Positions 33,581 to 45,425 of a stretch of 64,000 nucleotides of DNA are shown here, one piece after another. Positions within the stretch are counted from its first letter, which is position 1; every line of letters begins with the position of its first letter. Position numbers and translations under genes: made by a program. Source of the stretch: Rhodoferax sp. OV413 (GTDB lineage: Bacteria > Pseudomonadota > Gammaproteobacteria > Burkholderiales > Burkholderiaceae_C); assembly GCF_900104385.1 (NCBI RefSeq), contig NZ_FNJA01000006.1, positions 186,001 through 250,000 on the forward strand, read 5' to 3'. The notes beneath the pieces are model-generated. The model worked only from the letters and a program-made list of their open reading frames with translations. It was not told where the DNA came from and did not search any database.

Positions 33581-34549
33581 ATGAACTCCATCCGCCTGTC
33601 CATTTCCGCTGTGGCCGCCGTACTGGCGAGCGCTTTGTTTTCCACCGCCGTCGTCGCTGCCGACTATCCGACACGCCCTATCGAGATCGTCGTGCCATCC
33701 TCGGCCGGCGGTGGCACCGATGTGATGGCGCGGCTGTTTGCCGAGACCGCCAAGAAGTACGTGCCCCAGCCCTTTATCGTCAGCAACAAGCCGGGCGCCG
33801 GCGGCGGCATCGGCATGACCGAGGTGCAGCGCGCCACGCCCGATGGCTACAAGATCGGCGTGCTGATCTCCGAGCTGGCCATCATTTCCCACGTCGGCAT
33901 TAGCAAGGTGACGACCAAGGATTTCATCCCTATCGCCCGCTTGAACGGCGACCCGGGCCTGATCGCGGTGCGCAGCGATGCGCCCTGGCAGTCGATCGAC
34001 GAGCTGCTAGCCCAGGCGCGCAAGCAGCCCGGCACGGTGTCCATGGGCAATGCGGGCACGGGCACCATCTGGCACCTGGCGGCGGCCGCGGTGGAAGAGA
34101 AAACCGAGGTGCGCTTCAACCACGTGCCATTCCAGGGTGCGGCGCCCAGCGTGCTGGCTCTGGTGGGCGGGCATGTGGATGCGATCACCGTCAGCCCGGC
34201 CGAGATCGGCTCGCACGTGGCGGCTGGCAAGGTGCGTGTGCTGGTGGCCATGGCCGAACGTCGCCTGCCCGCACCCTTCGACAAGGTGGTGACCTTCAAG
34301 GAAAAAGGCGTAGACCTGGTGATGGGCACCTGGCGCGGCCTGGGCGTGCCGCTGGGCACCGCACCCGAAGTCGTGCAGTACCTGCGCGAAGCCGCACGCA
34401 AGACCGGTGAAGACCCGGCCTTCCGCGAGGCGCTGGTAAAGGCCAATTTGCAGCCCGCCTATATGGACGGCGAGCCTTTCCAGGTTTTCATGAACAACGC
34501 CTCCACCCACTTCAAGAAGCTGGTCGGCGACATCAATCTGCAGAAGTAA
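33581..34549 (+). CDS. Bug-family (TctC-like) periplasmic binding protein
   Basis: 322 residues: signal peptide ending VAA-DYPTRPI (about residue 26), then the Bug core 'IVVPSSAGGGTDVMARLFAE', 'NKPGAGGGIGMTEV' and 'NAGTGTIWHLAAAAVEEKT'. Such proteins serve tripartite tricarboxylate transporters (TctAB) or act as orphan sensors; betaproteobacteria carry many. No TctA/TctB genes are near, so it is an orphan within an ABC-transporter operon. Confidence 0.92.
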   Translation: MNSIRLSISAVAAVLASALFSTAVVAADYPTRPIEIVVPSSAGGGTDVMARLFAETAKKYVPQPFIVSNKPGAGGGIGMTEVQRATPDGYKIGVLISELAIISHVGISKVTTKDFIPIARLNGDPGLIAVRSDAPWQSIDELLAQARKQPGTVSMGNAGTGTIWHLAAAAVEEKTEVRFNHVPFQGAAPSVLALVGGHVDAITVSPAEIGSHVAAGKVRVLVAMAERRLPAPFDKVVTFKEKGVDLVMGTWRGLGVPLGTAPEVVQYLREAARKTGEDPAFREALVKANLQPAYMDGEPFQVFMNNASTHFKKLVGDINLQK

Positions 34550-34573
34550 ATCCGCGCACAAAGGCATAGCACC

Positions 34574-35608
34574 ATGGAAGCACTCGTCATCCACGCCGCG
34601 GGCGATCTGCGCGTCGAAACCTTTCCCACCGCCGAACTGGGCCCGGGCCAGCTGCGCGTGCGGGTGCGCTGCGGCGGCATTTGTGGCTCGGACCTGCACT
34701 ACTACAACCACGGCGGCTTCGGCACCATCCGCTTGCAGGAACCCATGGTGCTAGGCCATGAAATCGCTGGCGTCATCGACGCCGTGGGCAGTGCGGTGAC
34801 CGGCTTCGCGGCGGGTGAGCGTATCGCCGTCTGCCCCAGCAACCCCTGCGGCCAGTGCCGCTACTGCCAGCAGGGTTTGCAGAACCACTGCCTGGACATG
34901 CGCTACTACGGCAGTGCCATGCGCAACCCGCATGTGCAGGGCGCGTTCCGCCAGGAGATCGTGGTCGAGCCGCACCAGGCACACCGGCTGGCGGCCAGCG
35001 TTAGCGACGGCGAGGGCTCGATGGCCGAGCCACTGGCGGTGGCGTTGCACGCGGTGCGCCGTGCCGGCTCGCTGCTGGGCAAGTCGGTGCTGGTCACGGG
35101 TTGCGGGCCGATAGGCGCGCTGGTGATTGTGGCGGCCCGGCGCGCTGGCGCCGCGCACATCGTGGCCACCGATGTCAGCGACCACACCCTGGGCAAGGCG
35201 CTCAAGGTCGGAGCCGACGAGGCCATCAACGTGGCCGACGAACCCGAAGGCCTGGCGCGCTTCAAAGCCGACAAGGGCCAGTTCGATGTGCTGTTCGAAG
35301 CCAGTGGCAACGAACGCGCGCTGCGCGGCGCACTCGACACCCTGCGGCCGCGCGGCATCCTGGTGCAGCTGGGCCTGGGTGGCGAGATGACGCTGCCGAT
35401 CAACACCCTGGTGGCCAAGGAGTTTGATCTGCGAGGCGCCTTCCGTTTCCACGAGGAATTCGCCATGGCGGTGGAGCTGCTGAACAAAGGCCTGGTGGAT
35501 GTCAAGCCGCTGATCTCGGCCACGCTGTCCTACCGCGATTCGGCCCGGGCTTTTGCCCTCGCAGCCGACCGCTCGCAGGCCATGAAGGTATTACTGAATT
35601 TCGATTGA
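34574..35608 (+). CDS. Zinc alcohol dehydrogenase, L-idonate 5-dehydrogenase type
   Basis: 344 residues. Catalytic zinc ligands in 'GGICGSDLHYYNHGG' and GHE; structural zinc cysteines in 'CPSNPCGQCRYCQQGLQNHC'; NAD-binding 'VLVTGCGPIGALVIVAA'. The pattern fits IdnD or RspB-type dehydrogenases that oxidise L-idonate, L-gulonate or D-mannonate at C5. Paired with the SDR gene and the ManD/RspA-type dehydratase that follows, it points to aldonate breakdown. It lies 24 bases after the Bug gene. Confidence 0.9.
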   Translation: MEALVIHAAGDLRVETFPTAELGPGQLRVRVRCGGICGSDLHYYNHGGFGTIRLQEPMVLGHEIAGVIDAVGSAVTGFAAGERIAVCPSNPCGQCRYCQQGLQNHCLDMRYYGSAMRNPHVQGAFRQEIVVEPHQAHRLAASVSDGEGSMAEPLAVALHAVRRAGSLLGKSVLVTGCGPIGALVIVAARRAGAAHIVATDVSDHTLGKALKVGADEAINVADEPEGLARFKADKGQFDVLFEASGNERALRGALDTLRPRGILVQLGLGGEMTLPINTLVAKEFDLRGAFRFHEEFAMAVELLNKGLVDVKPLISATLSYRDSARAFALAADRSQAMKVLLNFD

Positions 35609-35619
35609 GAAAGCATGCA

Positions 35620-36867
35620 ATGGCGACCCTGATTACCGATGTCAAAGTCATACTCACCGCCCCCGAGGGCATCAACCTGCTGGTGGTGCGGATCGAGACC
35701 AACCAGCCCGGCCTGTACGGCCTGGGCTGCGCCACCTTTGCCTACCGGCAGCTGGCGGTGCAGTGCCTGCTGGAGCAGTACCTGAAGCCGCTGCTCTTGG
35801 GCCGCGATGCCACGGCCATCGAGGAGCTGTGGCAGCTGATGCACCAGAACGCCTACTGGCGCAATGGGCCGATCGAGAACAACGCGATCTCGGGCGTGGA
35901 CATGGCGTTGTGGGACATCAAGGGCAAGATGGCCCAGATGCCGCTGTACCAGCTGTTCGGCGGCAAGTGCCGCGAGGGCGTGCCTATCTACCGCCATGCC
36001 GACGGCCGCGACCTGGCCGAGCTGTGCGACAACATCCAGAAGTACCGCGAGCAGGGCATCACCCACATCCGCTGCCAGAACGGCGGCTACGGCGGCGGCG
36101 GCTTCGGCGCGGCCCCGGCCACGGCGCCGCAGGGCGCGCTGGACGGCATCTACCTGGACAGCAAGCAGTACATGCGCGAAACGCTGAAGCTGTTCGAGGG
36201 CATACGCAGCCAAGTGGGCTTTGACGTGGCGCTGTGCCATGACGTGCACGAGCGCCTCAAGCCCAGCGAGGCCATCCAGTTCGCTTGCGCGCTGGAGCCG
36301 TTTGACCTGTTCTTTCTGGAAGACGCGATTGCGCTGGAGGAGGGCGAGTGGCTGCGCCAGCTGCGCGCCAAGACCACCACGCCGCTGGCCCAGGGCGAGC
36401 TGTTCAACAACCCGACCGAATGGAAGTTCTTGATCGTCGAGCGGCTGATCGACTACATCCGCGTGCACCTCAGCCAGATCGGCGGCATCACCGCCGGCCG
36501 CAAGCTGCAGATCTTTGCCGAGCAGTTCGGCGTGCGCACCGCCTGGCACGGCCCGGGCGATATGTCGCCGCTAGGCCATGCGGCGAACATCCATGTGGAC
36601 CTGGCGGCGCGCAATTTCGGTGTGCAGGAATGGTCGGGCACCGAGCCGCCGAACTTCGTGATCCAGGAACTCAAGGGCCCGCGCGATGCGCTGCTGGACG
36701 TGTTCCCCGGCCTGCCCGAATACCGCAACGGCTATGTCTACGCAAACGACAAGCCCGGCCTGGGTGTGGACATCGACGAGGCCGAGGCCCGCAAGTACCC
36801 GTGTGACAACGCCACCACGCTATGGACCCAGACCCGGCTGCGCGACGGCACGCTGCAGACTCCCTGA
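35620..36867 (+). CDS. Enolase-superfamily dehydratase, ManD/RspA type
   Basis: 415 residues from the ATG at 35620. The capping domain includes 'MHQNAYWRNGPIENNAISGVDMALWDIKG'; 'IRCQNGGYGGGG' is the ManD-family substrate loop. Metal ligands are Asp in 'LCHDVHE', Glu in 'FFLEDA' and Glu in 'AQGELF'; His lies in 'TAWHGPGD'. Family members dehydrate D-mannonate and/or D-gluconate to 2-keto-3-deoxygluconate, some very slowly. Last gene of the operon, 11 bases after the dehydrogenase. Whether it is an efficient dehydratase or an RspA-like low-activity member cannot be seen. Confidence 0.9.
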   Translation: MATLITDVKVILTAPEGINLLVVRIETNQPGLYGLGCATFAYRQLAVQCLLEQYLKPLLLGRDATAIEELWQLMHQNAYWRNGPIENNAISGVDMALWDIKGKMAQMPLYQLFGGKCREGVPIYRHADGRDLAELCDNIQKYREQGITHIRCQNGGYGGGGFGAAPATAPQGALDGIYLDSKQYMRETLKLFEGIRSQVGFDVALCHDVHERLKPSEAIQFACALEPFDLFFLEDAIALEEGEWLRQLRAKTTTPLAQGELFNNPTEWKFLIVERLIDYIRVHLSQIGGITAGRKLQIFAEQFGVRTAWHGPGDMSPLGHAANIHVDLAARNFGVQEWSGTEPPNFVIQELKGPRDALLDVFPGLPEYRNGYVYANDKPGLGVDIDEAEARKYPCDNATTLWTQTRLRDGTLQTP

Positions 36868-36879
36868 ACGGTTATCAGT

Positions 36880-36948
36880 GGTTTGCTATTGAAAGCGTAG
36901 CTGCCTGCGCAGGAAGAATATGCGCCGCAGCCCTAAAAGGCTGTTATT
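36880..36948. repeat. Dispersed palindromic element after the sugar-acid operon
   Basis: 'ttgctattgaaagcgtagct' then 'gcctgcgcaggaagaatatg' and 'cgccgcagccctaaaaggct'. Forms a weaker hairpin than other copies; lies in the gap before the pseudouridine synthase gene. Confidence 0.65.
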
Positions 36949-36975
36949 GGCCGGGGGCTAAAATCGGGCCTGCCC

Positions 36976-37530
36976 ATGGCCAAGATCATCCTCTTCAACA
37001 AGCCCTTTGACGTGCTGACCCAGTTCCGCCCCGATGGCGTGCGGACCACGCTGGCCCAGTTCATCCAGGACCCGAGCCTGCGCGTGGCCGGCCGGCTGGA
37101 CCGGGATTCGGAAGGCCTGCTGCTGCTGACCGACGACGGCGTGCTGAACGCGCGCATCACCCAGCCGCGGCAAAAGCAGTTCAAGACCTACCGGGTGCAG
37201 GTGGACGGCATTCCCACCGAGGCCGCGCTGCAGGCGTTGCGCCAGGGCGTGCTGCTGAACGACGGCATGACCTTGCCCGCGCAGGCCGCGCAGATCGACC
37301 CGCCCGAGATCTGGCCGCGCACGCCGCCGGTACGCTTTCGCGCCAACTTGCCGACATCCTGGCTGGAGATCCGCATCTGCGAAGGGCGGAACCGCCAGGT
37401 GCGGCGCATGACGGCCGCTGTCGGCCTGCCCACCCTGCGCCTGGTGCGGGTGCAGATCGGTGCCTACAGCCTGGGGGCTTTACAACCCGGCCAGTGGTGT
37501 GAGTGGAATCGTGCTGTAGCGCAGGAATAG
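36976..37530 (+). CDS. rluE: 23S rRNA pseudouridine synthase, RluE type
   Basis: 184 residues, no S4 domain. Motif II '[19 protein letters not shown]' contains the catalytic aspartate; '[26 protein letters not shown]' is the C-terminal motif of the RsuA/RluB/E/F group. Short length and lack of S4 domain fit RluE, which makes pseudouridine 2457 of 23S rRNA. The last codons (RAVAQE-stop) lie in a palindromic repeat. Confidence 0.9.
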   Translation: MAKIILFNKPFDVLTQFRPDGVRTTLAQFIQDPSLRVAGRLDRDSEGLLLLTDDGVLNARITQPRQKQFKTYRVQVDGIPTEAALQALRQGVLLNDGMTLPAQAAQIDPPEIWPRTPPVRFRANLPTSWLEIRICEGRNRQVRRMTAAVGLPTLRLVRVQIGAYSLGALQPGQWCEWNRAVAQE

Positions 37531-37562
37531 ACTGCGCTAGTAGCTATGTATTTGATAGCATT
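37510..37562. repeat. Dispersed palindromic element overlapping the rluE stop
   Basis: 'gtgctgtagcgcaggaatag' then 'actgcgctagtagctatgta' and 'tttgatagca'. It includes the last codons of rluE. Confidence 0.75.
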
Positions 37563-37642
37563 TTGGGCAAAGCGAGCGCCCAGTGCCGGTACCGCCCGCC
37601 TATACTGCAGTGCAACATTCCCTGCTGCTGAAAGGTGTTGGC

Positions 37643-38788
37643 ATGACCGCGTCCCCCGTACCCTATCCTGAACAATGCACCTTGGTGCTGCAAGGTGGCG
37701 GCGCGTTGGGCGCCTACCAGGCGGGGGTCTACGAGGCCTTGCACGACCACGGCATCGCCCCCGACTGGGTGGCCGGCGTGTCGATTGGTGCGATCAACGC
37801 GGCCATCATTGCCGGCAACCGGCCCGAGCTGCGGGTGGCCCGGCTGCGCGAGTTCTGGGAAGGCGTGTCCTCGCAGCTGCTGGCGCCGGCGCTGCCCGCG
37901 CACTTTGGCATAGAGGCGCGTGAGTTCTTCAACGAATCCAGCGCCGCCTGGGCCTCGCTGTTCGGGGTGCCGGGCTTCTTCAACCCGCGGGTGCCGCCGG
38001 CACCGTTCCAGCCCTCGGGCACGCCCGGGGCGCTGAGCTACTACGACACTTCACCACTGCGCAGCACCTTGCTGCGCCTGGTGGACTTTGAGCGTATCAA
38101 CGCCAAGCACCCCGAGGGCAAGGTGCGCCTGTCGGTCGGGGCGGTGCATGTGACCAGCGGCAATTTTGAGTACTTCGATTCGTCGGACGCAAAACCCGTG
38201 GGGCCGCAGCACATCATGGCCAGCGGCGCGCTGCCGCCGGGCTTTGCGCCGGTGGAGATCGACGGCGCGTTCTACTGGGACGGCGGCCTGGTGTCGAACA
38301 CGCCCTTGCAGTACGTGATCGACCAGCCGGCGGCGGACGACATGCTGGTGTTCCAGGTGGATTTGTTTAGCGCCAAGGGCCGCATGCCGCGCAACCTGAG
38401 CGAGGTGGCCGAGCGCGGCAAGGACATCCAGTTTGCCAGCCGCACCCGCTTCAATACCGATCTGATTGCCACGCAGCAAAAGCTGTCCAGCGCGGCCAAG
38501 CGCCTGGCCGCCAAGCTGCCGCCCGAGTTGGCCAACGACCCCGACCTGCAGCTGCTGCTGAACGCCGGCACCTCGGCCGCGCTGACCATCGTCCACCTGA
38601 TCCACCGCAGCAAGCACTACGAAACCCAGTCCAAGGACTACGAGTTCTCGCGCGCCACGGTGCGCGAGCACTGGGAGGCCGGTCGCAAGGATGTGGAGCG
38701 CAGCCTGGCCGATCCGCGCTGGGCCGAGCGCTGCCGCTCGCAGGTCGGCATCACCGTGCTGGACTTGACGCGGCCCGAGAAGGACTGA
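37643..38788 (+). CDS. Patatin-like phospholipase
   Basis: 381 residues from the ATG at 37643. Oxyanion-hole GGGALGAYQAG, nucleophile GVSIGAIN and the catalytic aspartate in 'WDGGLVSNTP' are all present, giving the Ser-Asp dyad of patatins. The C-terminal half (about 290-380) resembles the DUF3734 extension found in many bacterial homologues, where the enzyme acts on phospholipids or polyhydroxybutyrate-related esters. No signal peptide. Convergent with the LacI gene, 3 bases between stops. Confidence 0.93.
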   Translation: MTASPVPYPEQCTLVLQGGGALGAYQAGVYEALHDHGIAPDWVAGVSIGAINAAIIAGNRPELRVARLREFWEGVSSQLLAPALPAHFGIEAREFFNESSAAWASLFGVPGFFNPRVPPAPFQPSGTPGALSYYDTSPLRSTLLRLVDFERINAKHPEGKVRLSVGAVHVTSGNFEYFDSSDAKPVGPQHIMASGALPPGFAPVEIDGAFYWDGGLVSNTPLQYVIDQPAADDMLVFQVDLFSAKGRMPRNLSEVAERGKDIQFASRTRFNTDLIATQQKLSSAAKRLAAKLPPELANDPDLQLLLNAGTSAALTIVHLIHRSKHYETQSKDYEFSRATVREHWEAGRKDVERSLADPRWAERCRSQVGITVLDLTRPEKD

Positions 38789-38791
38789 GGC

Positions 38792-39793
38792 TTAGCCCAG
38801 CGTCCGCACCGAGTCGCGCACCACCAGGCGGGGCACCAGCAGGCCTTGGGGCTCGGTCAGGTTCTCGCCCACCGCCAGGCGCAACGCCAGCTGGGCGGCA
38901 GTCCGCGCCAGTGCGGCCACCGGGTGGTGCACGGTGGTCAGGCGCGGATGGATCAGGTCGGCGTATTCCACATCGTCAAAGCCGATCAGCGACAGCTGCG
39001 ACGGCACGTCGATGCCGGCGGAGCGGCAGTAGTTCAGCGCGCCAAATGCCATCTGGTCGTTCAGGCAGAACACCGCAGTCAGCGCCGGTTGGGCCGCCCA
39101 GAGTTTGGCCATGCACTGGCGCCCCGATTCGAAATGGAAGCTGCCCTCGATGACCCGTTCGGGCGGCAGCGCCACGCCAGCGGCCTGCAAAGTGTCGCGG
39201 AACGCGGCCAGGCGCTGCATGCTTTCGGGGTTGGAATGCGGGCCGGCGACCACGCCGATCGCGCGGTGGCCGCAGCCCAGCATGTACTCGGCCGCCAGCC
39301 GGCCGCCCGTGTGGTTGTCCAGCTGCACGCAGCGGGCTGCAAAGCCCGGCACGGTGCGGTGTATCACCACCACCTGAGGGTTGCTCAGCAGTATTTCGGC
39401 CAGCGCCTGGTCAGACAGCTGGCCCGGGTACAGGATGATGGCGTCGCAGCGGCGCTGGCGCATGAACTGCAGGCCGCCTGCGACTTCTTCCTCGCTGTTC
39501 TTGCCGCAGGTGACGATCAGGTAGCTGCCGACGGCGCTCACGGCCTCTTCGATCTCGTTCACCAGCGGCGCAAAGAAGGCGCTGGACAGGTGCGAGACCA
39601 CCAAGCCCACACAGTTGGAGCGCCGGCTGGCGAGGGACGCGGCAAAGCTGTTGCGCGAAAAGTCCAGCTCGCGCATGGCCAGCTCGACCTTGACGCGGGT
39701 GGCTTCGCGCACCTTGTTCGGCTCGTTCATGACCCGCGACACCGTGGCACTGGAGACGCCGGCCCGCGCCGCAACGGTATGGATGGTGGACAT
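38792..39793 (-). CDS. LacI-family transcriptional regulator
   Basis: 333 residues. N-terminal helix-turn-helix with hinge helix ('TIHTVAARAGVSSATVSRVMNEPNKV', then 'LDFSRNSFAASLASRRS') and a periplasmic-binding-like sugar domain. It lies on the same strand, downstream of the beta-glucosidase and PEP-CTERM genes, and two LacI-type palindromes (43821-43856) lie in front of the beta-glucosidase. It probably represses that operon until a glucoside breakdown product binds. Confidence 0.92.
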   Translation of the reverse strand: MSTIHTVAARAGVSSATVSRVMNEPNKVREATRVKVELAMRELDFSRNSFAASLASRRSNCVGLVVSHLSSAFFAPLVNEIEEAVSAVGSYLIVTCGKNSEEEVAGGLQFMRQRRCDAIILYPGQLSDQALAEILLSNPQVVVIHRTVPGFAARCVQLDNHTGGRLAAEYMLGCGHRAIGVVAGPHSNPESMQRLAAFRDTLQAAGVALPPERVIEGSFHFESGRQCMAKLWAAQPALTAVFCLNDQMAFGALNYCRSAGIDVPSQLSLIGFDDVEYADLIHPRLTTVHHPVAALARTAAQLALRLAVGENLTEPQGLLVPRLVVRDSVRTLG

Positions 39794-39883
39794 GGTGGTA
39801 GCGATGCAAGTGGCTAGGCCTGGCTGGATGTCAGCCAGGCCTGCCGCAGGATCTTACCAATCACGGCCCGGCGGCCGCAGGGT

Positions 39884-40558
39884 TCAGCCGGGGCGGCGGC
39901 GCCGGGTGGCCACCAGGCCGATGGCGGCCGCGCCGAACAAGGCCAGCGACCCGGGTTCGGGCACGGTTTGCAGCAGGAAGTTGTCCACGCCAAAGCTGTC
40001 GGATGTGCCGCTCACGTCGAACCAGATGGCCCGCACGTTGTCGAACGGCGCGCCCAGCCCGAAGCTGGTGGCGGGGAAGTCCGAGTCTTCACTGGCCAGC
40101 AGCTGCGCGTAGTCGTCGGAGATGCCGTTGGCCGATGCATGGATGTAGACCTGCTCGTTGCCGGACGCCGGGCCGCCACCGGTATCGGTGTTGGAGACGA
40201 TGTCAAAGCTGCCCAGGCTGAAGGCGCCGCCGTCGATGCGGGTGAGGCGGATCTGCGTCAAATAGCCAAAGTTGCCGGTGGCCCAGTGGCCTTGCAGCAC
40301 GTCGTTGCCGACCTCGTAGAAGTCGCCCACATTGCTGGAGAAGGCAGAGTCGGTGCCAAAGAATTCGAAGCGGTAGCCGGCCTCCTGGTAGCTGCGCACA
40401 TCGTCCCAGTTGATGGCGTTGTTGGTGACGCCGGTGGAGCCGCTGTTCTGGGTGACCGTGCCGCCGGTAAAGCTGACCAGTGTGGCCTGGGCCGCCGCCG
40501 TGAGGCCAAAGGCCAGCAGTGCGGTGGCGATGATTTTCGAGCTTGTCTTTTTGAACAT
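39884..40558 (-). CDS. PEP-CTERM sorting-domain exported protein
   Basis: 224 residues. Signal peptide 1-25 ('ATALLAFGLTAAAQA'), a globular body, and a C-terminal sorting signal from residue 199: VPEPGS, a hydrophobic stretch, then RRRR. PEP-CTERM proteins are processed by an exosortase (not in this window) and end up at the cell surface or in biofilm matrix. It sits 18 bases downstream of the GH3 gene, so it is probably co-transcribed and may bind or present the same polysaccharide. The central domain is not recognised. Confidence 0.88.
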   Translation of the reverse strand: MFKKTSSKIIATALLAFGLTAAAQATLVSFTGGTVTQNSGSTGVTNNAINWDDVRSYQEAGYRFEFFGTDSAFSSNVGDFYEVGNDVLQGHWATGNFGYLTQIRLTRIDGGAFSLGSFDIVSNTDTGGGPASGNEQVYIHASANGISDDYAQLLASEDSDFPATSFGLGAPFDNVRAIWFDVSGTSDSFGVDNFLLQTVPEPGSLALFGAAAIGLVATRRRRPG

Positions 40559-40576
40559 ATGGGTTTCCGTGGGGGT

Positions 40577-43711
<3,135 letters not shown>

Positions 43712-43820
43712 AAGGTCTCCAACGGGTGGTCGTACCGGTGCCGGAGCCGGCGCGCAACAAGGCTGCAGACGCCGGGACGGCATGGTTTTTTGCTTTGATG
43801 TGCAGGGTGTGCCGCAGCAA

Positions 43821-43856
43821 TGTAAGCGGTTACATTTTCGGTGTAAGCGCTTTACA
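43821..43856 (-). promoter_or_regulatory. Two LacI-type operators upstream of the GH3 gene
   Basis: tgtaagcggttaca (43821-43834) and tgtaagcgctttaca (43842-43856) are near-palindromes of the LacI/GalR kind with a central CG. Their centres are about 21-22 bases apart, two turns of the helix. They sit 110-145 bases upstream of the GH3 start. Confidence 0.7.
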
Positions 43857-43949
43857 AACATTGGTACTTGCCCTCGGTAACGGGCTGTAACTCAAGCCCA
43901 TTTGTTTCCAGGCGTAACGCGTGCGCCGCGCCTGGATGGGGGCGGAGGG

Positions 43950-44987
43950 CTAGAAGCCCTGGGCCAGCAGGCGCGTGACTTCGGCCGCGGGCAGGGCCTG
44001 GCAGGCGCTGGCGTTCTGGCCCGACCAGAGTGGCGAGAAGTCGCCGCTGTGCTGGCTCTCGGCCCGCGCGCGCAGCGGGGCAATGGCTGCGGTGGCCAGT
44101 GGGAAGGCCGGGGCGTTGGTATTCATCGGCCCCAGCTCGCGCATCAGCCGATTGCTGATGCCGCGTGCCGGACGCCCGGTGAACAGCGAGGTCAGCGCCG
44201 TGTGCCGCGCCGCTGGCGACTGCAGCGCGGCCCGGTGCAGCGCGCTGGTCGTGGCCTCGTCGCACAGCAGGTAGGCGGTGCCCACCTGCACGCCGGCTGC
44301 GCCCAGCGCCATAGCGGCGGCCACCCCGTGGGCATCGGCAATGCCACCGGCGGCGATCACGGGTATGCGCACCCCGCGCACGATCTGCGGCAGCAGCGCA
44401 AACGCGCCCATTTGCCGCGTCAGGTCGTGCGACAGAAAGTGGCCACGGTGGCCGCCGGCCTCCAGGCCCTGGGCGATCACTGCGTCGACTCCGCGGGCTT
44501 CCAGCCACAGCGCTTCTTCCACTGTGGTGGCCGATGCCATCACCTTGGCGCCCCAGCTGCGCACCTGGGCCAGCAGCTCGGGCGCGGGCAGGCCGAAATG
44601 GAAGCTCACCACCGGCGGGCGAAACTCCTGCAGCAGATCCGCGGCCGCGGCGTTGAAAGCCGCGCGCCCCGGGCCGGCCACGATCTGCGCGGGGTCTAGG
44701 CCCAGCTCTTGGTAATAGGGCGCCAGGGTCGCGTGCCAGGCGGCTTCGCGTGCCGGGTCGGGCTGCGGCTGCGTATGGCAAAAGAAGTTCACGTTGTAGG
44801 GCTGGCTGGTCTGGGCGCGGATTTTCTCCAGCTCTTCGCGCAACACGTCCAGGCTCAGCATGGCCGCGGGCAGCGAGCCCAGGCCGCCCGCATTGCTGAC
44901 GGCCACGGCCATCGCACTGCCTTGTACGCCGGCCATCGGCGCCTGTATGAGGGGCAGCTGGGTACCCAGCAAAGTGGTGAGTGGCAT
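43950..44987 (-). CDS. Nitronate monooxygenase family protein
   Basis: 345 residues from the ATG at 44987 (ribosome site GGAG, 7 bases upstream). FMN-binding TIM barrel: '[29 protein letters not shown]', '[18 protein letters not shown]', '[37 protein letters not shown]'. The 'EAGGHRG' histidine is the catalytic base of class I nitronate monooxygenases, which detoxify propionate-3-nitronate. Divergent from the bufferin-type operon across 132 bases. Confidence 0.92.
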   Translation of the reverse strand: MPLTTLLGTQLPLIQAPMAGVQGSAMAVAVSNAGGLGSLPAAMLSLDVLREELEKIRAQTSQPYNVNFFCHTQPQPDPAREAAWHATLAPYYQELGLDPAQIVAGPGRAAFNAAAADLLQEFRPPVVSFHFGLPAPELLAQVRSWGAKVMASATTVEEALWLEARGVDAVIAQGLEAGGHRGHFLSHDLTRQMGAFALLPQIVRGVRIPVIAAGGIADAHGVAAAMALGAAGVQVGTAYLLCDEATTSALHRAALQSPAARHTALTSLFTGRPARGISNRLMRELGPMNTNAPAFPLATAAIAPLRARAESQHSGDFSPLWSGQNASACQALPAAEVTRLLAQGF

Positions 44988-45119
44988 ATGCGCTCCAGAA
45001 AGAATTTTCAAAAACTATACCCCTGCCTGTAAGAAACCAGCGGCTGTGCGGACTACTGCTCAGCAAGGCCAACACCCTGCTGCATTCCAACCCACTTCAC
45101 TTATCTACCGGAGATTCTT

Positions 45120-45425
45120 ATGACCACTCGCGCTACCACCTCCTTCGCATCCACCGCCGTGCTGGCCCTGGCACTCGGCTCGGCATTGGCCATGGCCGCC
45201 GCCCCGGCTGCCGCTGCCGACGACAAAGAAAAATGCTTTGGCGTGGCCATGAAGGCCAAGAACGACTGCGCGGCCGGTGCCGGCACTACCTGCGCCGGCA
45301 CGGCGAAGATGGACTACCAGGCGAATGCCTGGAAGTACGTGCCCGCCGGTACCTGCGAAACCATGAAGTCCCCCACCTCGCCCACCGGCATGGGCCAGAA
45401 GATGGCCTTTACTGCCAAGATGTAA
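45120..45425 (+). CDS. bufA: BufA1-type bufferin precursor (DUF2282)
   Basis: 101 residues: a cleavable signal peptide (1-33, hydrophobic Ala/Leu stretch ending AAAA), then a small domain with exactly four cysteines at 39, 50, 58 and 79 in the DUF2282 pattern '[19 protein letters not shown]'. Members are ribosomally made precursors whose cysteines are oxidised to thiooxazole-type rings by the MNIO enzyme BufB, and are exported to bind copper or other metals. The ribosome site GGAG precedes the ATG. The stop overlaps the bufB start by one base (taATG), giving tight coupling. The assignment rests on pattern and operon context. Confidence 0.9.
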   Translation: MTTRATTSFASTAVLALALGSALAMAAAPAAAADDKEKCFGVAMKAKNDCAAGAGTTCAGTAKMDYQANAWKYVPAGTCETMKSPTSPTGMGQKMAFTAKM

